Positions 26,301 to 38,749 of a stretch of DNA of 64,000 bases are shown piece by piece. Both the position numbers and the translations under genes were made by a program. Position 1 is the stretch's first letter, and each line of letters begins with the position of its first letter. The notes beneath the pieces were generated by a model. It did no database searches. It was given only the letters and a program-made list of their open reading frames with translations, and was not told the DNA's origin. Source of the DNA: Dasyornis broadbenti (Eukaryota > Chordata > Aves > Passeriformes > Dasyornithidae); NCBI GenBank assembly GCA_013397935.1, contig VZRN01011461.1, positions 4,533,727 to 4,597,726 on the forward strand, in the 5' to 3' direction.

Positions 26301-29300
26301 AAAGGATGTGGAGCCGGGCATTTCCCTTATGGGTATAAGCTGAAAGAAGCTGAAACACAGGCTATTTCATGAAAGGTCATTTGTCATGACAAGGTCATTT
26401 TCCCCATAGGGGAAATAACTTCACACCCAGGATTCAGGATTTTGGTAAGTCAGGCTATTTTTGGCCCCACATACATGCCTTTTGAATGATCCACAAAGGA
26501 CTTCACTTGTGAGCTCAACACTGGGCACTTTCTTCCTTGTGAGGGAAGAGAGAAGACTCAGAAGGTTCACAATATTTGGAAGGCTGCAAACACACTGTTG
26601 GAAGCACTGCTTCAATAAACAGGAGTTACAATGTAAGAGCATGATTGTAAATATTGTCCTTTCAGTTCTTAGTTTGTTTGCACATTCTCCACAAGGATTA
26701 AGGGAGAAGAAAAAGGTGCAGTTGTATTTAGAGAAAAATCTCCTCCATGCAACACAAGTAAAGCTTTTTCATTTTCTATTCATTTTTGAGAGAGAATTCT
26801 CTCTTGGACTGATGGAGCCTAGAAGGCCCATTGATGTAGACTCAAGCAGCAAGAACATGCTGCCCTCATACACCTATCAAAGCTCCTGGTCTGCTTCAGC
26901 AGGCAGATCATATCCGTGTCCTTTCATGCACAACACTGCCACATACCCTCCCTTTGCCACAGCTCCCTCATCCACTATCTGATTCCTTATTCTCCTCAAA
27001 ACAGGAGGGTAAAGGAAGAGCTACTCTGAATACTACCATTAGTGCTTAGTCTTGGACACTGTAGCTGAAGGGAATACTTATCTCCTTTTAATGTCAAGAA
27101 ACAAATTTTAAAATGAGGAGAAACAAAATATATGAGGTCTAAAAGGAAATACACCACACAGAATTCGTACTGTACTCTCCTCTCCATGTTTATCTTCCAG
27201 ATTTACAGTTCCATGCAACAGAAAGGGTGTTGGACTGAAAAGCACTGATCTGACAAGAAAGAAAATGTCAACAGTGCCACACCTGGCCTGTTTCCTCAAA
27301 ACCAAAGAAGTAACAAGCTCTCTAAAAAAGGACAAGTCTTGACTTTTTTTCTAAAGGGCCTTGCGTTATAGAGATTTTTTTCTTATGGATTGTTTTCACT
27401 AAATAAATACATTTCCACAAAGCTTTTTTCATTGTCAAATATTTCAGGAAAATTCAGTGAAGTTAGTGCAGTGTTCTTGGTTTGGTTTTGGTATAGTAGT
27501 AAACAAAATTTAATGAAAGGCAGTTGTACAGAAACTATGCTCAGTTAATAAAGAAACTTTTCTTTATTAACATTGTACCACTCTTACAGACACCAGTGTC
27601 TTCCTTATTTGCAGATGTACTGACTGCAAGATGAAATAATGCAAGGAATTAAAAAGTGTGGCACAGTTTTGCTTCCTGTTTAGAAGTCAATGTTCTTATT
27701 CCCACATGTCAGGTCTCTCTTCATATTTTTAAATATTTTTAGTAAATCAAAAATGGAAATATATCATTTACACCAGTTGTACACAGTTGTTAATTTTTCT
27801 TAAAAAATCAACCCCCATTAAAAAAAAAATCAGTTTCCATTATGCATTGTCTTTTTTTGATGAGCAGTACCATCCCTTTCATAGGTGAATTTGTTCATAG
27901 AAATGAAGGGGGATTCAAATGTTTCATGTAGCCATTGGCTAGGCAAGGGAAAGGAGACAGTCTTAGCTAAGGAAATAGATGACAAATCATTCTGTATGTT
28001 TCATGCCGCCAGCCAAAATGGAGTAACACAGTATTTTTGCTTTGGCCTACCTAACACTCTTGATGCATTAAACTTCTGCTTATTAATAAGGTTCAGTACA
28101 GAAAAAAAAACAAAGGAGTTGTTCTGTTTTGTTTTGTTTTTCTGATATTGAAGTGATGAATGTTATAAAAGAAGGTGACTATGAACAAAGCCTACATATT
28201 ATATTAATTGTTGATATTATTAACTGTTTGAACAGATAAATTATGTCTTAAGCATTGCAGCCCTTTTTAAGGACATTAGTAGTGTAAAATTGAGCTACAA
28301 TGGAATATTTTAGTTAAACACTCACTTTGAGGACTAAGAGGTTACTTCAATTCTTCACTCAATGAATATATTTTTAGATTGTCAAAGGGATTTACAAATC
28401 TAATTCCTTTTCAAACTAATGGTAAACCCATCCCACAACTGGAATAGGAGTGTGAAAACGTTTTTTTTTTTTTAAAAAGAAAAGCTATAGAGCTGCTTTT
28501 TCGGAACATGGCTAGCTTTAATGTGTACTGAGTGGGTGACTGTTTTTCATGTGATCATGACTTTCCAAGTTTCTACCTAATCCTGCCTTGAACAGTTTCA
28601 TGTACAAGATCACAGACACTGTTAAGTAATCACGGTAACAGACAACCTTTGCTAAGACTCACTTCAGAAACCTAATCTTTATGCATACATGACTGAAGGA
28701 TATCAGTATGATTTTTCAATCCTCCGTAATTCTATTGCCATAAACTGAGACAGAATATTCTCTCAGAATAGTTCACACCTGTACTTTAGATGGCAAATAT
28801 TTCTACCCATAGAAACAGGACCTATTTAAGCCATAATTTGCAGGGATGGTTACAACTTCACTCTCTTCTGGGCTTTGCGACTGTTATAAGCTCTCTTTTT
28901 TTTGCCTGCACAAAGACACTAGAGAGAGAGACTAGAGCAAGGGAGAGCTTTTTCCAAACAAGCTCTGTAGATTAAAAGTAAGATTTAAAAAAGAAATTGG
29001 GACCCACATATTATTTTTATCAATTTATATTCAAAATGTCTAAAGGATTATCATACCTTGTTCAACCAAAACCATTTTTGTAGAAGCATCACTGACACAC
29101 ACTGTTAAGTTGACTAAAATTTCTGCAATGTGCTTTTTTCCTCAGTAGTAAAAGTGTATCCATATCAGCCAGTTTATAAATAGCAAATAATAGCTCATGG
29201 ACTGGTGATGTATTTGCAGGAGTATTTCTGTGACTTTCTCTGTTCATTTCAGGATAAGCAGTTAATCAAAAAGTCATGCAGAAACTTCAGTAAAAAAATG

Positions 29301-30505
29301 AAGCTCCAGGTGTTGAGTTGATCTCTTGGACTCTCTCTCAAAGGATGACTCTTCATCTAAGCTTTAGAGATTGTGAGCTACCTCGTTAGCAGTCAGGGCA
29401 AGAGGAAGCTTTCTGCCACACTGCATGTCCAGTAGAAGGTATCCTTTCATTGCATTTCACCACTAAAGTTGCCCAATATGCTGGGATCTATTTAGACTCT
29501 TCAATGGATCTGTTTGCCTTTTTTAATGCCTTTTCCCCATCTGCTTTACTTTCATGTGCCTGGGATTAGCATAAAGAATCAGACAGGCTGCAAACTTGAC
29601 AAATGTGTTATGCCTTGATTTTGAACTGCTTGTGACAATCTGGGTTTGGAATATGTTGCTAGAGCCATTGGGCTCCGTCCTGAGTTGCCCACCTGCCTAT
29701 CCACCACTAGGCAGCCAGGTATGGAGTAGATGGTGCACAGCATGCCTAACTCTAGGTGGGGGAGGTTCTCTTTGATATAACTCAGCCATTACACCGTGGA
29801 TACAGAGTTGGAACACACACATGCATGGATGAGACAAGACTTTCGTATTCCATTTTTTACCTCTCAACAGTAACTGATAAAACGTTATGCAATTCTACAA
29901 TAGCTTTTCCTTTTTGTGTCTTCCTCTTCCCTTCCACCCTGACTCATTTTTACAGCTTAGAAATTTTACAAATAGCTCACACACTTGCAAGGGCTGGGGG
30001 AGTAGGGAAGGTCCTGCCAAAACCATTTTGCAGCTGGAGAGGGAGGGTGAGATGGCATTTGTTTACATCCTTGTGTTGAGAAGTAAAAACATTTTCCAAT
30101 CTTTGAAACAGTTGGAAGAGGGAATGCATCAGGCTTTCTATAACTCAGTGTTGCTGGTTTCAGAATTTTGTTTTTCTATTTATGCACAGTATATCCGGGA
30201 ACACTTGCTGGATCTTGTTAGGGAGAGAGTCAGGCACTGCAGATAAAAATGGACTACTGTCTGTGCAGACTCCACAATTATCCCTAGTCTTCCTCAATAC
30301 GCATGTTCTGTGATAACCTGGACTGGGGGCACCACAGGAGCTCTGCTCAGCAAAGTTGGTCTCTCTTGGTTGCCTTGCAGGGGAATGCAGCCTGCCTGGC
30401 AGGAGTTGTTTGTTTAGCAGGAACACATGGGCTGCTCTCTCCTCTCTAGGGGCTGGGCAGGAGGTAGAGGGGAAGAGGACCCTGCTGCCTAGCACTCAAC
30501 CTTAC
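23357..30505 (-). other. SHISA9: SHISA9 intron 1
   Basis: A 7,149-base intron bounded by donor GTAAGG next to exon 1 and acceptor TTTTCAG next to exon 2. It is AT-rich and has no recognised repeat family or exon. The longest open frame is 173 codons on the opposite strand at 26461-26982, which resembles no family I know and is probably chance. Confidence 0.9.
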
Positions 30506-31029
30506 CTGGACATGTGCTCCCGTTGGGGTCTGTGTGCCTTCTCCAGCCCTAGTTTGGTGAAGATCCCCACCAGCACCATGACTGCTACAACCCCACAGAT
30601 GATGTAGACAATAAGGTTGGTTTTATCCCTGGTAGGGTCATGCAGAGGATCGTCTATGCGGGAAGGAGGCTTCCCAGTGTTCATCCACAACGGTGTCTCA
30701 TAGTTTGTGCAGGTGCTTTGATCCAGCCTTGTCTTCTTGAACTTGCAGCAAAACCTGAAGCCACAAGTGCCACAGCAGAAGATGAACTCCCCCGAGCTGC
30801 AGTTAAAGGGGGGGTCCCACTGCCCCATCACGTCAAAGTAGCCCCTGCAGAAGTCTGGGGTGGGAGGTGGCTCGGAGGGGTCTATCTGTTCCCCGAGGCT
30901 GGATTGGTTTCCTCCCGAGAGCACCACAAAGCTCCCCAGCTGCTGGCCAGCTTTCTCCTGAGCCCGACACACCAGTGTGAGAAGGTCCGCCACCAAGTAG
31001 CCGAAGAGCAGCCGAATAAAGCCTTCCAT
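30506..31029 (-). CDS. SHISA9: SHISA9 (CKAMP44) exon 1, coding part
   Basis: Encodes the first 174 residues plus two bases of codon 175 of protein shisa-9. Known role of the family member: a single-pass auxiliary subunit of AMPA-type glutamate receptors at synapses that alters desensitisation. Seen here: a hydrophobic signal peptide at about residues 1-23 ending in VCRAQ; a cysteine-rich Shisa domain at about 61-107 starting CRGYFDVMGQWDPPFNC and containing FCCGTCGFRFCC; N-glycosylation sequons at N41 (NQS) and N76 (NCS); and a transmembrane helix at about 138-158 (LIVYIICGVVAVMVLVGIF). The exon ends at EHMS with donor AG|GTAAGG at 30505-30500. The start at 31029 is preferred because it fits the length of the human protein, gives a proper signal peptide and has A at -3 and G at +4. 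An upstream in-frame ATG at 31113 has a poor context. SHISA6 and SHISA7 are similar in the Shisa domain, but the juxtamembrane GLEKAHRPQREHMSR and the CPPED1 neighbour identify SHISA9. Confidence 0.95.
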
Positions 31030-31303
31030 TCTGCCTCCCAGCCCCGGCTCAGCGATGCTGCTGCCGCCGCCGCTCGAGCTGCTGGATGCTGCGCTGCGCC
31101 AGGAGCTGAACATAAAGGGGCTCCGTCAGGGGCCGGGCGTCCGCTCAGCCCGCGCTCGCCTCCAGCACCACGGACAGCCCCGAACGGGCCGGGCAGGGTC
31201 CGCAGGCCCCGCGCAGGGTCCGCAGCCCGTCCCCGCTCCGCTCTGGAGCAGCGAGCGCGCGGCACTTGTGGAGCGGAGTGCGCGTGAGAGGGAGCGCGCG
31301 AGG

Positions 31304-31341
31304 CGGAGGAGGAGGAGGAGGAATGGGAGGAGGAGGAGGAC
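31304..31341 (+). repeat. GGA-repeat purine tract in the SHISA9 CpG island
   Basis: GGA triplets (GGAGGAGGAGGAGGAGGAAT, then GGGAGGAGGAGGAGGA) form a nearly pure purine tract about 280 bases upstream of the SHISA9 start codon. On the SHISA9 sense strand it reads as a CCT/TCC pyrimidine tract. Such tracts can adopt triplex or G-quadruplex structures, but nothing here proves it. Confidence 0.75.
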
Positions 31342-31714
31342 CGAGGGGTGGAGGTGGCGGCGGCGTGCGGGGCACCGCGCCGGGCTAGCGAGAGGGGCGT
31401 GGAGGGGCCGCCAGCGGGAGGGCTGAGGCGAGGGCGCTGCAGGGGCGGGGAGGAGGAGGGAGGGCGAGTGAGGAGCCTCCTCGCGCAGCCCGGTGCCAGC
31501 GCGGGGCGCCGGGAGCACCCACCTTCCGCTTCCCCCCGGAGCCCGGCGCGGTCTCTCGCACAACTCCCTCAGACATCCGCGGCGCCCGCCGAGCCCCGCC
31601 CGGGGCCGGGCTGCCAGGGCAGGGTGCAGGAGGCTGGACGGACCCTCCGCGGCATCCAGCCGGCGGGGAAGAGAGATGCGCCGCGGCGGGCGGGCGAGCG
31701 CGGAGAGCCCAGCC

Positions 31715-31715
31715 N
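31715..31715. other. Single ambiguous base (N)
   Basis: One undetermined base sits between a GC-rich stretch and a CT-repeat (31716-31741) in the SHISA9 CpG island, probably an unresolved consensus position in hard-to-sequence DNA. Confidence 0.99.
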
Positions 31716-34700
31716 CTCTCTCTTTCTCTCTCTCCCTTCCAGCCCCGCTGTGGGGCTCTCCCCCCTTGCATCAGCCCCGCCGCAGAGCCGACCCCCGCCT
31801 CGCCCCCCTCACCCGCTCCCCGCCATCCCTTACATAAGAGATTTCCCACCCCGGCAGGCGCTCCCCACAGGTGCGTCCCCAAAAGCGCGGGAGCGCCTCC
31901 TCGTCCCCTCCCTCCCTCAGCCTGCCCCGCGCCGAGCGGGTAAGGGGCAGCCGGGCCGGGCTGGGCGAGCCGGGGGCAGCTCAGCGGCAGGTGAGCCTCT
32001 CTGCCGATAAGTAGAGAGCTTCTTCTCCCGGGAACTCCTCTCCGAGTGCTCTCCGGAGCCGCACTCACCTGCGAGGCAAAGGCAGGGGCCGCGGGCGGAG
32101 CGGCGTCCATGGGGCCGCACCTCCGCTAAGGCCCGGCGGGAGCGGGTGCTGACCTCGCCCCGGCGCGCCGAGCACGGGTACAGCGGTACTCAGTGCGTGC
32201 TGCCGAGCGGGGCTTTGTCTGCTAAACATGAGCTGCCCCTGCACATAATTTATTTAAAAATCTCCTTATAATGTCAGTCAGTTGGCTCCAGAGGACACAG
32301 GGAGGCAGCGGGTTGTTTGCGAGACACAGAATTGAAACAACTTCCCCCAAACAGAGAACTGACTCTGGGAAAGACTTTTTAGTGATTCACTCTCCATCCC
32401 TGTTACTTAACTCTCTCATCTCCGTCATTTGCTTCGGCAGTAACCTGTGAAATAATATTATCCTGAATACTATGCTGCCACCAAACGTGGGAAATAAGCC
32501 CACCATGGCGTGATTTAACACTGTGGGCTGGTGCTGAAAGCCGCTTCCCTTTTCCTCGGAGCATGTCTGTGGGTGCCTTGCCGTGGCCTTGCGGACTGCC
32601 CTTGGCCCTGGGGAAGGCTGATGAGCTGGGGCTCTGCCGTGCCAGGCTGCCCTCCCTCTCCTTCTGCATCCCTGGCACTCTTCAGGAACTTGGGCCAAGT
32701 CTGTGTGGAGTTGTTACACGGTAAATAAACAGAAAGGTGAGGCAGAGGACAAAGCAGACGTTTGGAATTGGAGAGGGCTGTAGTTAGCTAATTGCGATCC
32801 TTTGCTGTCTCTTAAAAATAGACTCTAAGTACAGTGATGATTCCACCTAAGAGTTTGACAGTAAGCTTGGCATCTTTGTCCAGGTGGTAGGTTAGAAAAC
32901 CCCTTTATTTCTCAGCAGAGAAAAAAACGATCAGTCCTCCCAGCCAAAAACCAGCCTTTCTGGGTTTTAATATTTAATTCTTAAAACCTCCACCTCATCA
33001 AATCCCCTTTCAAGTCTCCTCTGAAATTATATCATTCCTCCCTTGTGTAGACTTGTCTCTGCAATTATTTATTATTTAACACTTTGTGATGCAGTTTGTG
33101 CTGAAAATACTGCACAAAATGAATCTTTTCCATACTTATTATTGCATCTAGAGATATTTAAGGTCCAGTCCTGTCAAGCACTTAAGATTATGCAAGTTTC
33201 CCTGTTGATTTGACAGCTAAAAAGCTGCTTAAATATTTTGCATGATTAGTGCTATACATGTGCAGAAATAATAACATCCAAAACCAATTTATTTTATGGG
33301 TAATTAATCCTGACCAAATATGGTACAAGTTTCTTGTTTTGCTGAGTTCCTAGGGTTTTCTCTAAGAATTCCCCTACAAAAAAGAAACCCAAAGGATTTA
33401 AGCTAGAAACTGACATCAGCGGGATTTGGGTCCCTGAGATCAGAGCTCAACCCTAAGTGGCATGTGCTTGGGGAAAACAGGAGGGTGATCAAAGCTCCTT
33501 GAAAACAAAATGTTGTCTATAGCATGAAGATACTTTGGATCAGAACCGTGGAACCCAGAACCCTTAAATCATGCTGTTCTTTATTAATTTTAAGTTTCTT
33601 TGGTTGTTATTCTCTCTCTGCCTGTTAGTTGTATTAGCAGTGAAGTTATTTTAGCTGTACCATGTCTTAGAATTCTAATAGTGAATTGGAGTTGTTCTAG
33701 ACTGGGGCACAAACCCTTTTTACTAGACCTGCGGCAGTGTGTTTCAATGGCTTCCTAGCATATAGTTCTAAGAACCACCTGCATGACCAAAATATAAAGC
33801 CGTTAGTTATAATAATGGAAACCAGAAGACTACTTGAGACAAATTAGTATTACACCCAGTAGTGAGGCACATCTTGGGTCATTGTGTGATTTTATAGAGC
33901 TTTTCTCAATAAAGTCAGTCAATAAATGTCTCATTTATTTCAGTTGTGCTTAACAAGTAGAGAAACATGAGAGATTTCCCAGTTTAGCACCATCATCTTC
34001 CACTTTCAAGACTTCAAGGATTTCAAGACTTCTCTTTTTGACATTGTAAGTAATAATGACTTGCTTTTCTACAGATTTATCCGATAAGGAATGTTCTTTG
34101 CCTCTGAAATAACTGAGAGGATGAATGTTTCAACCAGAACCTAGAGAGTTGTCTTTACTCAAGTGCATATCCATTTAATTAAGTAGAATTCTTAATTTAG
34201 TCACTAACCTTATACAAAATTCTTACTATATTTTCTCTCTAGTTTCTTTGACTTTTTTTCCCCAAAATGACATAGATCAATGGCAAAGCTTGTTGTTCAA
34301 CTTGAACCTAGGAAATAGGCACTTTTTCTGGTAAATTCAGTAGCAATGTATACTCATGTCCCATGGAAGCCACATATACACTCAATCTATACACTGAATT
34401 CTGTGTGGAATTGTACATAGTCTTAGAACCAATTCTTGCAGGGTTTTTAATGTAAATAAGAGAGTTTGAAAAAGAGTAAAATTAGAAAAGAAGGTCAATG
34501 AGTTAACCTGAATGTTGAGGTGGTGGCAAATCTGGAGAGTATAGAACAATTAGAACATACAGAGCAATTATTATGTTCAAAATTCTTTTTTTAGTTTTTG
34601 TTGATAACAGCAATGTTGATGTAACCTTTGAGTATTTCCCTGGGACTGATTACCTACTAGAGAAAATAGTCCTTTGTGGAGCACTGAGTCAATGGAGCTT

Positions 34701-36420
34701 TCTAGTTAATCATTAATTCCCAAGAAATGCCCTATAGCTCAACCATTACGATTAACAGACATTCCAGAGCTGTGAATATCTGTCAAATAAAGCAGCCAGA
34801 CAAGCCTGATCTCAGGCAGTATTGATGTGAAAGGTATTTTGTGATAAGAAATGTTATGTGGATACTGGAACAAAGCAGTCAATATCTGTTTCCTTGGTAG
34901 TCATTTCATGCTGTGGTGGGGTGTCTGGATGTGGATACAGAAAGTATTGCAGCTGGAGAACAGAAGGGGTGATGATTCCACTGTGCCAGGCCAAGTGGAA
35001 GCAGGTTTGCAATCACTGTCTTTAAAGGAACAGTTCTGGGGTGGAAGATGTCTGCTGAGCAACACTAGGGAAGCTTGGGGCACAAGAGAAGTATCTTGGC
35101 AGATGTGACTCAGAGAATCAAAGTGTGTTTTAAGAAGAAGGCTACAAGAGACATAATGTTTATAATACTGGCAAAAAGTCCTATGATTCACAAATATTGT
35201 AAACACCCTGAATCACACAACACAGAAGTTTGTTTTGAACAACTCTACATTCCTGAATTAGCATAGATCAGACAGCCCCATTTGCCTCTACCAAGTTGTG
35301 TCATTCCTCTATGAGCAATGTCCTTCCCCAGCGGTATTAGTCTTGCTGGGTGGTTAAAATGCATTTGGTTTTAGACCTTTATTTTAGTTACACAGCTAGC
35401 ACTTCATAAGCCTTTGCTCTTTTAACCAATAACTGCAATCAATAATATATCAGTGCAGCAATGTGTGAAATCCCAACCTGCATTGTGTTGACACGAAATA
35501 TACTTCTGCTTCTATAAATAATGAGCACACATCTTCTAAATAACCTTTCCCTTTTCATTAAAAAAGATGCACTTACAGACTAGGTCAGAAGGAGCTTGTT
35601 CTTATAATTTCATGGATTCATAGCAATTTTAACAGGAACATCTCACAAACATTGAGCACTTCTTAGTTATTGTAATCAGGTCTCAAAAAATACACTTTGC
35701 ACATAGCAAAGGGATCACCATCAAGAGATTTTAATGAGCCAAGAGGCGCTGCATGAATGAAAAACAGTGAGGGACTTGGTTTTATGGCTCACTGAGGAGT
35801 AAGATAATTTATTGCAATTCTATAATGTAGAAATTACCTTTATAACCTAATATTTTTCTCTTCAGTCTTCTTGTAAAACCAAAACTGTAGTCATTACATG
35901 GGCTGGGTTTTGAGGCAGGCAGTAACAGCAACAACATTTGGAGTGGACTTTATGAAATCCTGAGAGTTCTTGTAGCTTCAGCTTAATTCAAAGGAAATTC
36001 AGAAAAAATCAGATCAATGTAGAAGGTAAATAGAACACTTGCAAATAAATTTACAAGAGGAAATACATGTATACTGCAAATGTCTCCAGTATACAGCAGT
36101 GGAAAAAAGTGCCAATGTGTCTAAAGCACCTTCCAGCAGTGTAGCTGAAAATTGAGCTGTGCCCTCGGGGTTCGCCTGTTGCACAGCTACTGCTCTGATC
36201 AAGGAAAGCTGACAGCCAGTTTCTCTGTTTGGCAAAACTGATGTTACTTTTGAATTGTAGCAGTACTGCAAATACCTGTGAACAAAGTAAATTTCTGCTT
36301 GTTATAAATAAGACTGACATGGAGTTTAGCTCTGGAATGATTGACCAGGTGTCTGAGGATTACTGCAGGTGACAAAGAAGGTTCTGCAGATCATTCCAAA
36401 CTTGTGCCAACAAAATCTTT

Positions 36421-36467
36421 ATCTTGTTAAAAAAAAAAAAAAAAAAATCTTGTTTAAAAAAAAAAAA
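36421..36467. repeat. Duplicated A-tract (ATCTTGTT plus poly-A, twice)
   Basis: ATCTTGTT followed by 19 A (36429-36447) is repeated as ATCTTGTTT followed by 12 A (36456-36467). The paired tails resemble a slippage duplication of one retroposon-like tail. The DNA upstream is not a recognised gene or SINE. Confidence 0.7.
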
Positions 36468-38689
36468 GAAGAAAGGAAAAAGCTACACAGGATCAAAAAG
36501 ATTGGAACTTCTTTTGTATCTTTCCAACTGAAAAGCAAACCACCTTTGTTCCCATGAGTTCAACTTTCCAAGGCAGAAAGGAAGCCTTTCTAAACAGGCC
36601 TAAAATAGCATTAAAAATTGTCAAGGTTAAAGTGAATATAATAGGCTGTATACTGTGCCTGAACATAGAGAAGCTGTGCTTAGACATAGAGGAGGACACA
36701 TAGGAGAGAAAATTTTCTGATCCTCTGCTGTGTGACTCTGGTGTATGTTAGACCAGCTGAGGAGCTAATCTAACCAATACCTCTTCTAAAACTCCTCATC
36801 AACTGAGATAAAAAGGTAGACAAGTTTAGTCTACAATATGCACTCTTCAGGCCTGGAATATCCATGGATGGAAGGCAGAACAAGAAGTCAAATCAATGAG
36901 TCAGGTAAAGTCTGCCAGTTTCAGCACTAATAACCCTCGAGGGCATAGGAGTGAGCTGCAAACCTCAGAAATTAAGAACTTGCTCTTCACAGAAATGTAA
37001 AGGTGCTGTACTACTTAACTAACAAAATATTTTAGCTACCATATATTTTGCATGCCTTGCAAAATGTTCTGTCAAGCAACCAAAATCAAAAGTTCTTACT
37101 GAAAATTAGACCTTTTTAGTGTGCTTCCCTGATAATAAGCTTTAATGATGTCTCCCTGTATCACTGTCACAATATACCCATCAGGAGCTTGATGTATTTT
37201 AAGTCTTACATATAGTACTAATATATAGATGCAGGAACTTTCAGATTTATGAATAAGAAAATTTCTCTTGACAGTTCCATTTTTAAAGGATGCTAACTAT
37301 TCAAAAGATGCGCAGGATTTTAAAATGGAAAGTCACAAGACATTAAATAAAAGGTACAAAGTAATAATGGTCAGAGTTCTGTGATACCTTTTTAATTCTA
37401 TGACACAGTTACCAGTGTCAGGTGATACTGTTCACCAGTTTTCAGGTGGCTATCAGATTCACTTATGTGAATAGTATGCCTGGCCAAGACTGTCAGATGT
37501 GGTTGCCAAAGGTTGTAAACATCCACGGACCAACTCAGTATCTACTAAATTCAAAAACTGTCTTCTCACTGATTTAAAATGGAAACTGCTCTGAGTGATT
37601 TTTCTCAGGAGATGCTGAATAATCACAGCTTACATGAAACCACCAGATGTCTGAGTGGTCAGTACATCTGAAAACCGGGTCACGTATTTGAAAACCCAAT
37701 AATGAATTCAGAAACTAAATTTAGGCCCATATGTTGGAAAGCTGTTGACGTGCACAAATACACACAAAGGTTCCAGACCGCGCTTTTAGGCAGATGGTAG
37801 CAACTGTCCCTTCTTGACTCCTCTTGACAGCCAAAAGTAAAGAGCAGTGCTAAATCTGGCTCCAAAGCGATTTGCTTCTCTGTCCATTAGCATGATAGCC
37901 AGTGAGAAGAAATAACCTATCAACAGATAGGTCAAAAACCCATCAAAATTTCAAGGTGGAAGAGTAAATGCCATTCCTTATGTTTTCTTTCTAGACAGTA
38001 TTCTGATAATGCCAACTGCATTCATCATTGATATTTCTGAGCACAGTGCGACTCTGTTACACCTACATAAATGCAATATCTATCTAGAACATCTGTCTAG
38101 GTACTCTGTTATACCTGTTTGAATGAAAAGGCGTCAATCTAATTTCCTTGCCCTTTGCATAAAGCCAATAGTCAAATGAAAGGTTAATGCTTAGAGTAAA
38201 CAATGTGTAGAAGAACATTTTTAATATTTTTTTATGGTTTTATAACATGTATTTGCCTAGAGGTGTTTTATTATTGTGAAAGTGCAGTGATCCCACAGCT
38301 GGATAAATAATAGGACAAATAAAGGGATTTTAACTGAAATATGAAATGCACATCAGTGAGTCTTAAGAAGTGGTGCAAAAAGATGCTGACAGCAGATTCT
38401 TGTGGTGTCTTTTTGTTGTAGTGTTTACTTAAATCAGCAGATTATCTCTAACCTGCTGAATATAATCTAATGTAAATAACATATTTAGGATATCTGTTCC
38501 CTAATACACATATTTTGGAGAGTATTGCAGAGTACAATAAGGTCAAATACTGTTTTATCACAAAACGCTGGTATCTGAGAGTACAGTTTCAGAGTGGATT
38601 ATTTAATCTGTGATTGATATAGGCAAGTGATTTAGGAGCAAAATGTAAAGAAGCTGTAAAAGGGATATTTCTGTGTATTACAGAAATAA

Positions 38690-38749
38690 TATATGTATAT
38701 ACTTATGTGTATAGTTACAGATATATATATATGCACACACACATATATA
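38690..38749. repeat. TA/TG/CA mixed microsatellite
   Basis: Alternating purine-pyrimidine sequence, including ATATATATATAT (38721-38732) followed by GCACACACACATATATA. This is a simple repeat with possible Z-DNA or cruciform tendency. Confidence 0.8.

Larger units (their letters stand above)
30880..32210 (-). promoter_or_regulatory. SHISA9: CpG island and promoter region of SHISA9
   Basis: A sharply bounded GC- and CpG-rich block covers the 5' part of SHISA9 exon 1 and about 1.2 kb upstream, flanked on both sides by AT-rich DNA. It contains runs such as GCGCGCGAGGCGG and GGCGCGCCG, a GGA-repeat tract and a CT-repeat tract. This is typical of a CpG-island promoter with dispersed start sites. 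I could not place a transcription start or see a convincing TATA box. The long open frames on both strands here are a consequence of the base composition. One ambiguous base lies at 31715. Confidence 0.8.

Noticed and set aside
30640..32110. Several long open frames (76 to 241 codons) on both strands in the SHISA9 CpG island
   Set aside because: They are Pro/Arg/Ala/Gly-rich, overlap each other in many frames and follow from scarce stop codons in GC-rich DNA. Only the SHISA9 frame at 30506-31029 has recognisable domains and a splice donor.
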